The position numbers and the translations under genes are program-made. Below the pieces are notes generated by a model. That model saw only the letters and a list, made by a program, of their open reading frames with translations, was not told the DNA's origin and did no database searches. A stretch of 64,000 nt of DNA from Sporosarcina limicola (lineage in GTDB: Bacteria > Bacillota > Bacilli > Bacillales_A > Planococcaceae): assembly GCF_014873855.1 (NCBI RefSeq), contig NZ_JADBEL010000006.1:1-64000 (forward strand), given 5' to 3'. Below, piece after piece: positions 1 to 9,288 of the stretch (the first letter of the stretch is position 1; the number at the start of each line of letters is the position of its first letter).

Positions 1-422
1 GCAGACAATGCATCTACCTCGGCTTTGAGTAGGTCGATTCCTGTAGTCACTTCATATTCAACTAAACGTTGACGGAAGTTTGTTAGCGTGTTTATACAGA
101 TTTTTTCCTTTTCGAAATCCTCAATGCCTAAGGCATACTGATATCGATAATCGAAAAAGAAGGAAGACAGTAATTCCTCATCAGTTAAGTTGTGTAATTC
201 TTTGAGGATTAGTAGGCTGACTAGGATATTTACGGGTTTATTTGGACGGCTAAAAGTCTCGCTATACAGCACGGAAAAATGATCTTCATTGATCTTCAAA
301 AAGATATTTGTGAAGAAGTCCTCGGCAAAACTTTTTTGAAGTGCTTCCACAATATATTTTGGAAAGGTTAGAAATCGATCATCTAAAGAAAATTGTTGCT
401 CTTTTCTTCCGGGCCTGAACAT
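1..422 (-). CDS. IS1182-family transposase, N-terminal part, cut by window edge
   Basis: Reading the minus strand from an ATG at 422 gives about 140 open codons that run off the left edge, so only the N-terminal part is seen. The protein begins MFRPGRKEQQ and contains SRPNKPVNILVSLLILKEL followed by LTDEELLSSFFFDYRYQYAL, the layout of the N-terminal DUF772-type region of IS1182/IS5-group DDE transposases. A GGAGG ribosome site lies at 431-435. The catalytic DDE residues would be outside the window. I could not define the terminal inverted repeat of the element; its end should lie within roughly 430-580, just before the broken peptidase gene. Whether the element is intact cannot be judged. Confidence 0.8.
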   Translation of the reverse strand, partial: MFRPGRKEQQFSLDDRFLTFPKYIVEALQKSFAEDFFTNIFLKINEDHFSVLYSETFSRPNKPVNILVSLLILKELHNLTDEELLSSFFFDYRYQYALGIEDFEKEKICINTLTNFRQRLVEYEVTTGIDLLKAEVDALS

Positions 423-582
423 AGGGAAAACCTCCAATTAGTTGCTGTTACGACTATTTTATCACTTTTTCGTTCTATATAGGTTGAAGTATATAATTTT
501 AATGTGAAATTAGCGAAGGCACCTTTCAAGTGGTAGCCGAAGCGGTGTTCGAAGGGAATTCAGCTTTTTGGGTGTGAATCAT

Positions 583-1984
583 ATGTTTAGTTTTATTATT
601 TGTATTTTTCGCTGCCTGGAAGTTAAATAAACAAGTTGGGAATGTAGGGTCAAAGGTTGCTGAAAAGGCGAGTAAAGAAGAATTTATACCGGTAGAGATA
701 AGTCCCGGTAATTTTAGTGAATACGATATTTCACTAACTATGAACAAAGATGGAAAGTTTCAATTAAAATCAACCGTAGTTATCAAAAATCTATCTATGG
801 ATCAGTGGGAACACTTAATCTTTTACTTCATACCAAATATGTTTACAAAAAGTGTTTCACCCCAACTGGAACATCCTTCCATCGTTGATTTTCATTCGAT
901 TTCAATCAATGGAGAAAAAGCAGACTATACACTAGAAAAAGATACTTTAAACATTCCACTTATGAAAGAATTGGAACCTAATCAAGAAATCATAGTGGAT
1001 TTTTCCTATGAACTAACCCTTCCTGAAAAGAGTTTAAGATTTACGAAGAGTAACGAGAATTTTCATTTAGCTCAATTTTATCCAATGCTTGCCACATATA
1101 GAGATCATCAATGGAATAAGGAAGAGTACAGGGATAGAGGAGAGACCTACCATACCGCATTTAGCAATTTTAAATTATCCTATGAAATTCCTGAAGAGCA
1201 CACATTGGTATCTTCTTTTGATAAAGAAGTATTTCCCGGCGCAAACAAAGGTTCATTTGAAATCAAGAAAGTGAAGGAAATATTTCTTGCTGTTTTAAAG
1301 AATCCAGTACTAGTGGAGAAAGCGGGGGACATTTCTGTAAGAGTATTTTGATTTGAGGAAGAAAAAGAGGAACTATATAGGGAAATAGGGGAAGAGGCTT
1401 CCGATGCATTGAATTACTTCCAAGAAACTATAGGCCCCTACCCTTTTAAGCAATTAGATATTGTACTAGATGGATTAGGTATGGAATATCCGGGCATTGT
1501 GACAGCTCATAAAATTTATGATAGTGGTCCTGTCGATCCCGTTGTACTTAAAAGTATGGTGGTTCATGAAATTGCTCATCAATGGTTTTATGGGATGATC
1601 AGCAACGACCCATATAATGATGCTTGGTTAGATGAAGGTTTCGTTGGATTTGCTACTGGCCTATTCCACTTTTCGAAATCGAAACAGAGCGTACCTTATG
1701 AATCGGTGTACAAACAAATTGAACACCTAGAGCTTCCAGTAAATTTACCACTCGATCTATACGAGTCCGATATGAATTCATATGTTTATGGAAAATCCCC
1801 CGTAATGTTGTGGAGATTATTTGAAAAAAATGGGGGAATAAAAGAAGCAGAAAAATTTTTAAAAAATTATTATCAGTTTTATAAATATAAAGAGATTAAT
1901 TCTAAAGAATTTGTGAGATTCACAAAATACTATTTTGATTTAGAAGATGATTCTCTATTTCAAGATTGGCTGTTAATTGAGTAA
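583..1984 (+). pseudogene. M1-family (gluzincin) zinc metallopeptidase, broken
   Basis: The frame is open from 578 to 1984 except for one TGA at 1349-1351; on both sides the protein is continuous. It carries GMEYPGIV (the GAMEN-like substrate loop), HEIAHQW with zinc histidines at 1565 and 1577, and the third ligand Glu 19 residues later in AWLDEGF, the M1 signature. The front end is also damaged: a hydrophobic anchor (LVLLFVFFAAW) is in the main frame but the only nearby ATG (583) is one base out, as expected if one T was lost just after the start. Two separate lesions argue for true decay rather than a single read error. Restart at 740 or 1409 would give fragments; the second keeps the zinc site but lacks the N-terminal domain. 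It sits directly downstream of a transposase. Confidence 0.75.
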
Positions 1985-2136
1985 TTCTATTCATGCAATA
2001 AAACAGCCACCAACTCATTTGAGAAGGTAGCCGTTTAAATTTATGAATACGTGCGTCTGCCTACTTTTAAGTCTCTCCCAAACGTCCCCCAATTCATTTC
2101 GTTTCAAGGGGTTTGGTTTCAAAGTAGATTAATAAG

Positions 2137-2181
2137 AAAAAACCCCGGGAACGTTGATTTTACTCAACTTCCGAGGTTTTA
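2137..2181 (-). terminator. rpsD terminator
   Basis: On the minus strand AAAACCTCGGAAGTTGA pairs with the complementary arm TCAACGTTCCCGGGGTTTT, with a short loop and a T run, 28 bases after the rpsD stop. The A-rich side also gives a T run for plus-strand transcription from the broken peptidase gene. Confidence 0.8.
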
Positions 2182-2208
2182 GATTCTGCTGTTTGCAACA
2201 TGTATTAA

Positions 2209-2811
2209 TTAACGTGAGTAGAATTCAACGATAAGTGCTTCGTTAATTTCTGCTGCAAGTTCGCTGCGCTCAGGTAGACGGACAAATTGACCGACTTTTG
2301 TATCGTTGTCGAATGAAACGTATTCAGGAACATAACTGTTCACTTCAAGTGCTTCGTTTACGACATCAAGGTTTTGTGATTTTTCACGAAGAGAAATCTG
2401 TTGACCTGGTTTAACAGCGTAAGATGGGATGTCAACGCGTTTACCATCAACCATAACGTGACCGTGGTTTACTAGTTGGCGAGATGCACGACGAGTGCGT
2501 GCAAGACCCATGCGATATACAATGTTATCAAGGCGAGTTTCAAGAAGAATCATGAAGTTCTCACCGTGTTTACCAGGCATTTTACCTGCCTTGTTGAACA
2601 CTGTTTTAAATTGACGTTCGTTTACACCGAACATGAAACGAAGTTTTTGTTTTTCTTGTAATTGCATTCCGTATTCAGAAACCTTTTTACGTTGGTTAGG
2701 ACCGTGTTGTCCTGGACCGTAAGGACGTTTTTCGATTTCTTTTCCAGTGCCTGAAAGTGAAATTCCAAGACGACGGGAAAGTTTCCAAGCTGGACCTGTA
2801 TAACGAGCCAT
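2209..2811 (-). CDS. rpsD: 30S ribosomal protein S4
   Basis: The 200-residue product matches bacterial S4 over its whole length: N-terminal [14 protein letters not shown], the S4 fold with [19 protein letters not shown] and [18 protein letters not shown], and the C-terminal VEFYSR. S4 binds the 5' domain of 16S rRNA first during 30S assembly. It is a form without zinc-binding cysteines. The start is fixed by the AGGAGG site just upstream. The gene is monocistronic, between a clear sigma-A promoter 190 bases upstream and its own terminator. In B. subtilis S4 represses its own gene through the mRNA leader; the long structured leader here fits that. Confidence 0.97.
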   Translation of the reverse strand: MARYTGPAWKLSRRLGISLSGTGKEIEKRPYGPGQHGPNQRKKVSEYGMQLQEKQKLRFMFGVNERQFKTVFNKAGKMPGKHGENFMILLETRLDNIVYRMGLARTRRASRQLVNHGHVMVDGKRVDIPSYAVKPGQQISLREKSQNLDVVNEALEVNSYVPEYVSFDNDTKVGQFVRLPERSELAAEINEALIVEFYSR

Positions 2812-2995
2812 GAAAGACTCCTCCTCTTTTTTGGTTTTATTTTGTTGTAAAATAAGAACCAGATGTGTTCAATCTAAATGCCATTCTATCATCTTGCATC
2901 TTCGCCTCCGCAGCCAGGGGGTTACGTGATACACCTTGTAAAAGGAATAGACTAGTCAATCTAGAACACACAACTGCTGCAACTATTTTACACAA
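2812..2995 (-). promoter_or_regulatory. rpsD 5' leader, likely S4 autoregulatory RNA
   Basis: About 183 bases separate the predicted start of transcription from the rpsD ATG, too long for a simple leader. TGTGTTC at 2864-2870 is the exact complement of GAACACA at 2964-2970, which would close a domain of about 100 bases holding the G-rich segment around 2905-2935. S4 leaders of Bacillaceae fold into a pseudoknot that mimics 16S rRNA; I infer the same role but did not match it to a covariance model. Confidence 0.55.
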
Positions 2996-3000
2996 ATTAC

Positions 3001-3029
3001 ATCATACCAATTAGGAAAGGAAGAGTCAA
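3001..3029 (-). promoter_or_regulatory. sigma-A promoter of rpsD
   Basis: On the minus strand TTGACT, a 17-base spacer and TATGAT. It is the best sigma-A match in the gap between rpsD and the divergent lyase gene. Confidence 0.75.
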
Positions 3030-3109
3030 GATATATCGTTCAACAAACAGTGATAGGATTGGTCTTTACTTTTCAATCACTTGTGTAGTTCAAATAGGTG
3101 GGTGAGAGG

Positions 3110-3138
3110 TTGTCACTATTCCTTTTCACGAATAACAT
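3110..3138 (+). promoter_or_regulatory. putative sigma-A promoter of methionine gamma-lyase
   Basis: TTGTCA, 17 bases, TAACAT. It ends 22 bases before the cre site, so CcpA bound there would sit just after the transcription start. Confidence 0.5.
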
Positions 3139-3159
3139 GATAAAATGGTAGATAATAAA

Positions 3160-3173
3160 TGTAAGCGTTTGCA
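3160..3173 (+). promoter_or_regulatory. CcpA operator (cre site)
   Basis: TGTAAGCGTTTGCA fits the cre consensus TGWAARCGYTWNCW at all 14 positions. It lies between the putative -10 and the ribosome site of the lyase gene, a position where CcpA normally represses. This predicts glucose repression of methionine breakdown. Confidence 0.8.
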
Positions 3174-3188
3174 ACCGAGAGAGGATGA

Positions 3189-4400
3189 ATGGAAATGAAA
3201 GAACAAGATTATCATAAAGATACAGTCGTTATACATGAAGGTTATGAAGATAAGTTACACCATGGCAGCCTAGCAGTCCCGTTGTATCAAACATCGACAT
3301 ACTCGTTTGACACTGCTGTTCAGGGTGAAAATCGATTTTCGGGTGTGGAAAAGGGGAATATCTATTCCAGACTCGGAAATCCAACTGTACATGTCTTGGA
3401 AGAGCGGATGACAGCGCTCGAAAATGGGGGTGGTACATTAGCGTTTGGATCAGGTATGGCTGCGGTTAGTTCAATTCTTGTTCATCTGACAAAAGCGGGA
3501 GATCATATCCTTTGTTCGCGGGGAATTTACGGATGTACATTCGGATTTCTTGGTATTCTTAAAGAAAAATACAATATTACGCACGACCTTATCCGAATGG
3601 GAAATGAAGAAGAGATTGAGCAGGCTATCAAGCCGGAAACTGTCTGTATATATATAGAAACACCTATCAATCCGACGATGGAACTCGTTGATCTCCAAGC
3701 GGTTATGAATGTTGCCGAACGATACGGACTCAGAGTCGTTGTTGACAATACCTTTTCATCGCCGTATTTGCAGAATCCAATCGATTTTGGTGTGGATTTC
3801 GTCCTCCATAGTGCAACAAAATATATTAATGGCCACGGGGATGTAATCGCAGGACTACTCGTTGGGAAAGATAAGGAAGAGATGGAGTCAATCCGAATGT
3901 CTGTACAGAAAGATTACGGTGGCATCATATCTCCGTTTGATGCGTGGCTTTTGATCCGTGGATTGAAAACATTACCGGTTCGCATGGAACGCCATACATC
4001 GAATGCGGAAAAATTAATCATTTATTTAAAAACTCAGAACCTTGTTGAAGAGGTTTTCTATCCATTCGATCAAGATAATCCCCAATACGAAATCGCAAAA
4101 CGCCAAATGCGTGCAGGAGGCGGACTGATTTCATTTACGATTAAGGGAGGGAAAGAAGGAGCTCAGCTATTTATGGATAGCCTTTCCCTCATTAAAATTG
4201 CGGTAAGCCTTGGAGATGCGGAAACCCTCATCCAACACCCTGCTACGATGACTCATGCTGTCGTTCCGAAAGAAGAGCGTATTCGTATGGGAATAACGGA
4301 TTCATTGCTTCGGCTTTCTGTTGGTCTCGAATATGCCGACGATCTTATCCGAGATATGAAATCAGCATTCTCAGTTATGGAAGCAGTACCCACTGAATAA
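3189..4400 (+). CDS. mgl: methionine gamma-lyase (Cys/Met metabolism PLP enzyme)
   Basis: A 403-residue PLP enzyme of the Cys/Met metabolism family. It holds NIYSRLGNPTVHVLEERM, the cofactor region GSGMAAVSS, and SATKYINGHGDV with the PLP lysine at residue 211. Overall it resembles methionine gamma-lyases, which split methionine to methanethiol, ammonia and 2-oxobutyrate; cystathionine gamma-lyase or gamma-synthase cannot be fully excluded from motifs alone. GAGG at 3181-3184 is 4 bases from the ATG used and 10 from a second ATG at 3195, so the protein may start two codons later. It stands alone between a cre-controlled promoter and a terminator. The convergent neighbour reduces oxidised free methionine, so both handle methionine. 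Confidence 0.8.
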   Translation: MEMKEQDYHKDTVVIHEGYEDKLHHGSLAVPLYQTSTYSFDTAVQGENRFSGVEKGNIYSRLGNPTVHVLEERMTALENGGGTLAFGSGMAAVSSILVHLTKAGDHILCSRGIYGCTFGFLGILKEKYNITHDLIRMGNEEEIEQAIKPETVCIYIETPINPTMELVDLQAVMNVAERYGLRVVVDNTFSSPYLQNPIDFGVDFVLHSATKYINGHGDVIAGLLVGKDKEEMESIRMSVQKDYGGIISPFDAWLLIRGLKTLPVRMERHTSNAEKLIIYLKTQNLVEEVFYPFDQDNPQYEIAKRQMRAGGGLISFTIKGGKEGAQLFMDSLSLIKIAVSLGDAETLIQHPATMTHAVVPKEERIRMGITDSLLRLSVGLEYADDLIRDMKSAFSVMEAVPTE

Positions 4401-4416
4401 ATGCGAAATTAGAAAT

Positions 4417-4458
4417 ACTGCCTTGGCGATTGGACAATCCGTTGCCAGGGCAGTTTGT
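4417..4458. terminator. terminator between convergent genes
   Basis: ACTGCCTTGGC (4417) pairs with GCCAGGGCAGT (4444) with one G-U pair, followed by a T-rich stretch. It serves the lyase gene and possibly the opposite reductase gene. Confidence 0.65.
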
Positions 4459-4461
4459 TCA

Positions 4462-4941
4462 TTAAATATGTTTCGTCAGGACTTTGGCAAACTGCTCTAG
4501 TCCTTCGCGATCCTCTTCTGTAAAACGATTTAGTACGGGACTATCAATGTCCAAAACGCCAATCACTACACCATTTTTCATGAGGGGGACAACGATTTCT
4601 GACTGGGATGCACTGTCGCAGGCAATATGACCTGGAAAAGCATTGACATCAGGAACGATAATCGATTCTTTATGTTTTGCAGCAGTTCCGCAGACGCCTC
4701 TTCCAAGAGGGATTCGGATGCATGCTGGTAAACCTTGAAAAGGTCCTAGCACAAGCTCTCCATCTTCCATTAAGTAAAAGCCCGCCCAATTGACCTGATC
4801 AAAAAATTGATTGAGTAATGCGGAGGCATTACTAAGGTTCGCATACTTATTTTTCTCACCGGTCAACAGTGCATCCAATTGACCAACGAGTTGATCATAT
4901 TTAACTTTTCCATCTAGTGAATAATCGTTTCCAACAAACAT
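4462..4941 (-). CDS. ytsP: free methionine-(R)-sulfoxide reductase (GAF domain, YtsP)
   Basis: A 159-residue single GAF-domain protein. The three cysteines of the fRMsr family are present: Cys74 (LPACIRIP), Cys84 (RGVCGTA) and Cys108 (HIACDSASQSEIVVPL). Enzymes of this family reduce the R-form of free methionine sulfoxide, using a Cys sulfenate resolved by disulphide exchange, in the cytosol. In B. subtilis ytsP also lies beside rpsD. The start is an ATG with the N-terminus MFVGNDYSLDG. It converges on the methionine lyase gene, so intracellular methionine is repaired by one product and degraded by the other. Confidence 0.85.
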   Translation of the reverse strand: MFVGNDYSLDGKVKYDQLVGQLDALLTGEKNKYANLSNASALLNQFFDQVNWAGFYLMEDGELVLGPFQGLPACIRIPLGRGVCGTAAKHKESIIVPDVNAFPGHIACDSASQSEIVVPLMKNGVVIGVLDIDSPVLNRFTEEDREGLEQFAKVLTKHI

Positions 4942-5137
4942 TATAGAGACCCTCTTTTCTGAAAATCATTAATTTGAATTATACCTTTATAATCGAATCT
5001 AAAACAATATTCCGGATTTTATGGGTGGAAAATAGATTTTTCGCTATAAATCATTCGAATTCTCAACTAAAAGTCTTTAAACGTGGTATTATATAGAATA
5101 ATATCATGGTAAAGTGACTCGGAATAGGGGGACCACG

Positions 5138-6829
5138 ATGAAAATCTTCATCACTGTAATTTTAGTGTTAATCATAGTGACTACAATTGCCTTCTTGTTC
5201 AGGCGTAAACATATTCAGGAAATTGGAAAGTTGGAGAAGGAGAAACTACAGATTCAACATAAGCCAATATTGGAAGAAATGACAAAAGTGAAACAGTTGA
5301 ATATGACGGGTGAAACTGAGGAAAAATTTGAACGTTGGCGAATCGAATGGACAGAAGTAATGGACATACATATGCCGAAGATTGATACATTGTTATTCGA
5401 TGTGGAAGATATGGTAGATCGTTTTCGTTTTGGAAAAGCAACTGGAATTGAAAAAGAAATCCATGAACATATTAGATTTTGCGATAAAAAAATGACCGAC
5501 ATCCTACAAGAATTGAACGAACTTGTTGGTAGCGAAGAGAAGAATCGAATTGAGATGGAACAGTTGAAAGAGCAATATCGTGCGGCTCGAAAAACTGTAC
5601 TTGCACACCAACATTCCTTTGGTATGACTGCGGGACCATTAGAAAGAGAACTTGAATCATTTAATCCGAAATTTGAAGAATATGATGAATTGACTAAAAA
5701 TGGGAACTATTTACTCGCTCGAGAAATTGTTATCTCATTATCGGTTGAAGGGAATCGTGTGTTTGCGCTCATTCATCAAATCCCATCATTACTCACAGAT
5801 TTGCAAAACAAGATTCCCGCATCGATTCGGGAACTTCAAAATGGGATACGAGAAATGGAAGAACAGGTCTATTATATACAACATCTTGAATTGTTGAAAC
5901 ACCTTAGTGACATTGAAATTGAGCTTGAAGAGATGTTGTCTCAATTGGCTGAACTTCATATTGAATCCGTTCAACAGCGTAGTAGTGAAATAAATGACCG
6001 CATAGATTCATTTTATGATGCACTAGAAAATGAAGTTAATGCGAAACACTATGTCGATGAGAATTACAAGGAAATTGCTGATAATTTTTCTGCCATTATG
6101 GAGTTGACAAAAGAGACTTCAAATGAGGCAGTTTTCGTTCAACAAAGCTATAGGTTTGATGAAAAAGAAGCGCAAATCCCACAATTGTCGCTTAAGAAGT
6201 TGAAAGGAATAGAAAAGCGGTTTGATGTACTTACAACTCGAATCGAAGAACAAGCTTCTGCTTATTCGAGTTTACAAGAAGAGTTGAATTTGATTTCAGA
6301 AGAGCTAGAGCAAATATCTGAAGAGCAAGAAAGCTTCACAAACCGTATGAAGAATTTACGAATTGGTGAAAATAGTGTCCGTTCCGAACTTGAACAACTG
6401 TCGCGGAAATTGCAAAATACAGACCGAATGCTTCATAAAGGAAATATACCGGGCATCCCGGATGATATAGAAGCACGTCTTGAAGAAGCAGACGAACAGA
6501 TTTATATTGTGACGCAAAGTTTGCAGGAAGTGCCGCTCAATATGAGTATCGTTGATTCTTATTTGGAAAACGCAAAGGAATCTGTTACTGAAGTTTCTGT
6601 AAAAGTTGAAGAATTACTCGAAAATGTTATGCTTATCGAACGGATTATCCAATATGGCAACAGGTATCGTGCGTCCAATCCTGAAATGCATGGCCGTCTT
6701 GTCGAGGCGGAAGAGTCATTTAGACTATTCCGTTATGCAAAAGCGTTGGAAGAAGCAGCTACAGCTGTAGAAAAAGTAGAACCAGGCGCAATGATACGAA
6801 TTGAAGAACTTGTAAAAGAACAGGTCTAA
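5138..6829 (+). CDS. ezrA: septation ring formation regulator EzrA
   Basis: The product has 563 residues, close to the 562 of B. subtilis EzrA. Residues 2-21 form one N-terminal membrane helix followed by RRKHIQEIGKLEK; the rest is almost wholly predicted coiled coil (repeated heptad Glu/Leu blocks). KPILEEMTKVKQLNMTGET is a conserved EzrA stretch. EzrA restrains FtsZ ring assembly at the poles and moves to the septum. The start at 5138 is chosen because AGGGGG lies 5-10 bases upstream; a GTG at 5114 in the same frame lacks such a site. A terminator follows directly. Confidence 0.95.
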   Translation: MKIFITVILVLIIVTTIAFLFRRKHIQEIGKLEKEKLQIQHKPILEEMTKVKQLNMTGETEEKFERWRIEWTEVMDIHMPKIDTLLFDVEDMVDRFRFGKATGIEKEIHEHIRFCDKKMTDILQELNELVGSEEKNRIEMEQLKEQYRAARKTVLAHQHSFGMTAGPLERELESFNPKFEEYDELTKNGNYLLAREIVISLSVEGNRVFALIHQIPSLLTDLQNKIPASIRELQNGIREMEEQVYYIQHLELLKHLSDIEIELEEMLSQLAELHIESVQQRSSEINDRIDSFYDALENEVNAKHYVDENYKEIADNFSAIMELTKETSNEAVFVQQSYRFDEKEAQIPQLSLKKLKGIEKRFDVLTTRIEEQASAYSSLQEELNLISEELEQISEEQESFTNRMKNLRIGENSVRSELEQLSRKLQNTDRMLHKGNIPGIPDDIEARLEEADEQIYIVTQSLQEVPLNMSIVDSYLENAKESVTEVSVKVEELLENVMLIERIIQYGNRYRASNPEMHGRLVEAEESFRLFRYAKALEEAATAVEKVEPGAMIRIEELVKEQV

Positions 6830-6849
6830 GGATGATTGACAGATAAATG

Positions 6850-6882
6850 GCCACCGGTGCGCAATGTGCAGGTGGCTTTGTT
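6850..6882 (+). terminator. ezrA terminator
   Basis: GCCACC (6850) and GGTGGC (6871) enclose TGC/GCA inner pairs, followed by TTTGTT. It shows that the ATG at 6847 is not a gene start. Confidence 0.65.
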
Positions 6883-6921
6883 ACGCATATAGTTGAGTTA
6901 ATGAAAGGAAGGAAAGTACCC

Positions 6922-8052
6922 ATGATTTATTTTGATAACAGCGCTTCAACACCCCCTGACGAAAGTGTGCTCGGATCATTCATCGAAGTGAATAAACGGT
7001 ATTATGCGAATCCTTCTTCGTTACATATAGCAGGAAAGGAAGCCGAAGCACTTCTTGAAAAATCCAGGGAACAAGTTTTATCAATTTTGGGTGCACCTGA
7101 CGGAGAAGTCATTTTCACCTCGGGAGGAACCGAAGCAAATAATATAACGATTATTGGTTATGCTCAGGCTCTTCAGTCTAGAGGGAATCACATTATCACA
7201 ACAAAGATTGAACATCCTTCAGTTCTTCACGCAGTGGAGAGTTTGGCGAAAAAAGGATTTCAAATCGACTACTTATCAGTAGATGAACAAGGTGTGATTT
7301 CCCTAAATGAATTGCAAGATTTGCTTAGGAAAGATACGATACTTGTCAGCATCATGCATGTTAATAATGAAATTGGATCCATACAACCTATTTCTGAATG
7401 TGCGCAAATTATCAAAGAATATTCACGAGCAATTTTCCATTCAGATGTAGTTCAGAGCTTTGGAAAAGTACCTGTTTTGCTAAACGGTGATGGCCCAGAT
7501 ATCGTTACAATTTCAGCACATAAAATAAATGGCCTGAAAGGCTCTGGCTTACTTGCAATGAGAAAAGGATTGACACCGGTGGCCATTAATTTCGGTGGGG
7601 GTCAGGAAAAAGGTTTACGAAGCGGTACAGTATCTGTTGCAGATGCAGTTGCGCTAGCAAAGGCGATGCGAATGAGTGAAACGAATGTTCAGCGCAATGA
7701 ATTCAGTCAATGGAGAGATCGTCTTGTTAATTTTATGAAGCCATTTGATGATGTGTTGATCCTTGTACCTGAAAAGGGGGCATCACATATTTTATCTGTT
7801 GCTTTTACTAAGATTAAAGGCGAGGTTGCAGTCAATTATTTTCAGGATAACGGGATTATTATTTCAACTTCAAGTGCCTGTTCATCGAAAAATAGGAATG
7901 CAGGACATGTTATAGAAGCAATTAAGGTACCTGAGAAATATAAAAACGGCGTGATTCGTGTTAGTTTCGGAAAAAATAATGTAGAACAGCATGTGGAAGA
8001 GTTCGAGCACGTATTTACTGGATTCATGAAACTGCTTGGAAAGGGGAAATAA
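6922..8052 (+). CDS. nifZ: cysteine desulfurase partnered with ThiI (NifZ type)
   Basis: A 376-residue class V PLP enzyme. N-terminal MIYFDNSASTPP, the PLP lysine at residue 201 (ISAHKINGLKGSG) and the sulfur-carrying Cys320 in STSSACSSKNRNAGH are clear. It removes sulfur from cysteine and holds it as a persulfide. ThiI follows after three bases, the arrangement in B. subtilis where NifZ feeds ThiI directly for 4-thiouridine in tRNA. The start at 6922 follows an AAGGAAGG site; an in-frame ATG at 6847 would begin inside the ezrA terminator. braB, which lies between ezrA and nifZ in B. subtilis, is absent. Confidence 0.92.
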   Translation: MIYFDNSASTPPDESVLGSFIEVNKRYYANPSSLHIAGKEAEALLEKSREQVLSILGAPDGEVIFTSGGTEANNITIIGYAQALQSRGNHIITTKIEHPSVLHAVESLAKKGFQIDYLSVDEQGVISLNELQDLLRKDTILVSIMHVNNEIGSIQPISECAQIIKEYSRAIFHSDVVQSFGKVPVLLNGDGPDIVTISAHKINGLKGSGLLAMRKGLTPVAINFGGGQEKGLRSGTVSVADAVALAKAMRMSETNVQRNEFSQWRDRLVNFMKPFDDVLILVPEKGASHILSVAFTKIKGEVAVNYFQDNGIIISTSSACSSKNRNAGHVIEAIKVPEKYKNGVIRVSFGKNNVEQHVEEFEHVFTGFMKLLGKGK

Positions 8053-8055
8053 GTA

Positions 8056-9258
8056 ATGGAATGGAATGAATTGCTCATACGTTATGGCGAGATATCTTTA
8101 AAAGGTAGGAATCGCAATGTATTTGTACGGAAATTGAGGAATAATATCAAAGATGCTTTAAGTGATTTAACAACGGTTGTTATTAGACCTGAACGAGACA
8201 GAATGTTTCTCTTCGCTGACGATAACCAAGACATGCAAGAAGCCATTGCAAGATTACCGTATATTTTTGGCATTCAGTCATTCAGTCCAGTTGCGAAATG
8301 TGAGGCGACACTTGAGACGATAAAAAATAAAGCACTTGATGTAATCGGTGCAAGCGAAACAATAGGGAAAACATTTAAAGTTGAAATAAGACGTACAGAT
8401 AAATCATTCCCGCTTGAGACAAATGAGTTGCAACAAGAAATCGGAGCGCATGTTTTACGAAGTTTCCCGGAGCTCGGGGTGAGGATGAAGAAACCGGATA
8501 TTTTATTACGTGTAGATATAAGAGCAGAAGGCGCTTTCCTTACAGCAAAAGTATATGAAGGTGCTGGAGGTATGCCAGTCGGTTCCAATGGTCACTCGCT
8601 TCTTATGCTTTCAGGAGGCATTGACAGCCCTGTAGCAGGCTATCTAATGATGAAACGCGGCGTTTCAATTGATGCAATTCACTTTGCAAGTCCACCGTTC
8701 ACGGGTGAACTGGCGAAGAAAAAAGTGGTGGATTTAGCCGAAAAGTTAAGTTCATTTGGAGCGGCAGTTCGTCTGCATATAATTCCCTTCACGGAAATTC
8801 AGCAGATAATTGTTACTCAAATACCTGATAATGTTTCGATGACAACTACACGTAGAATGATGCTTCAAATCGCCGATAAGGTACGAATGGAAATAGGTGC
8901 ATTGGCAATTATAACAGGTGAAAGCCTTGGGCAAGTGGCAAGTCAGACACTTGAGAGCCTAACTGCAATCAATGCAGTAACGTCAACCCCGATTTTGAGG
9001 CCACTTATCTCATCTGACAAGCTTGAAATCATCGATATTGCACAAAAAATTGGAACTTATGATATTTCAATTAGACCCTATGAGGACTGTTGTACAATTT
9101 TTACACCATCAAACCCAAAAACAAAACCACGGCTTGAAAAAGTCGCGTATTATGAAAGCTTTACCGACTTTGCACCGATGATCGAAGAAGCGGTCGCAAA
9201 ACGGACAATGTATCAATTACCACGTCAACAAAATACGGATTTCGAAGATTTGTTATAA
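8056..9258 (+). CDS. thiI: tRNA 4-thiouridine synthase ThiI
   Basis: A 400-residue protein with an N-terminal ferredoxin-like/THUMP RNA-binding part and a PP-loop ATPase domain with SGGIDSPVAG from residue 186, and ESLGQVASQTLESL. It adenylates U8 of tRNA and installs sulfur. It ends soon after EDCCTIFTP (Cys345-Cys346) and lacks the C-terminal rhodanese domain of the E. coli enzyme, as in other Bacillota, so the persulfide must come from the adjacent cysteine desulfurase. The gene starts three bases after nifZ and is surely cotranscribed with it. Confidence 0.95.
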   Translation: MEWNELLIRYGEISLKGRNRNVFVRKLRNNIKDALSDLTTVVIRPERDRMFLFADDNQDMQEAIARLPYIFGIQSFSPVAKCEATLETIKNKALDVIGASETIGKTFKVEIRRTDKSFPLETNELQQEIGAHVLRSFPELGVRMKKPDILLRVDIRAEGAFLTAKVYEGAGGMPVGSNGHSLLMLSGGIDSPVAGYLMMKRGVSIDAIHFASPPFTGELAKKKVVDLAEKLSSFGAAVRLHIIPFTEIQQIIVTQIPDNVSMTTTRRMMLQIADKVRMEIGALAIITGESLGQVASQTLESLTAINAVTSTPILRPLISSDKLEIIDIAQKIGTYDISIRPYEDCCTIFTPSNPKTKPRLEKVAYYESFTDFAPMIEEAVAKRTMYQLPRQQNTDFEDLL

Positions 9259-9288
9259 TCAATGAAAAAATTACCACAAAAAACTTCT

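Noticed and set aside
1349-1351. TGA inside the M1 peptidase as a selenocysteine codon
   Set aside because: M1 enzymes use no selenocysteine, the site is far from the zinc centre, and the gene has a second lesion at its start.
2476-2661. Open frame opposite rpsD
   Set aside because: Shadow of a highly expressed ribosomal gene with no ribosome site.
6847-6921. Upstream ATG for the cysteine desulfurase
   Set aside because: It sits in the ezrA terminator; the protein family begins at MIYFDNSA.
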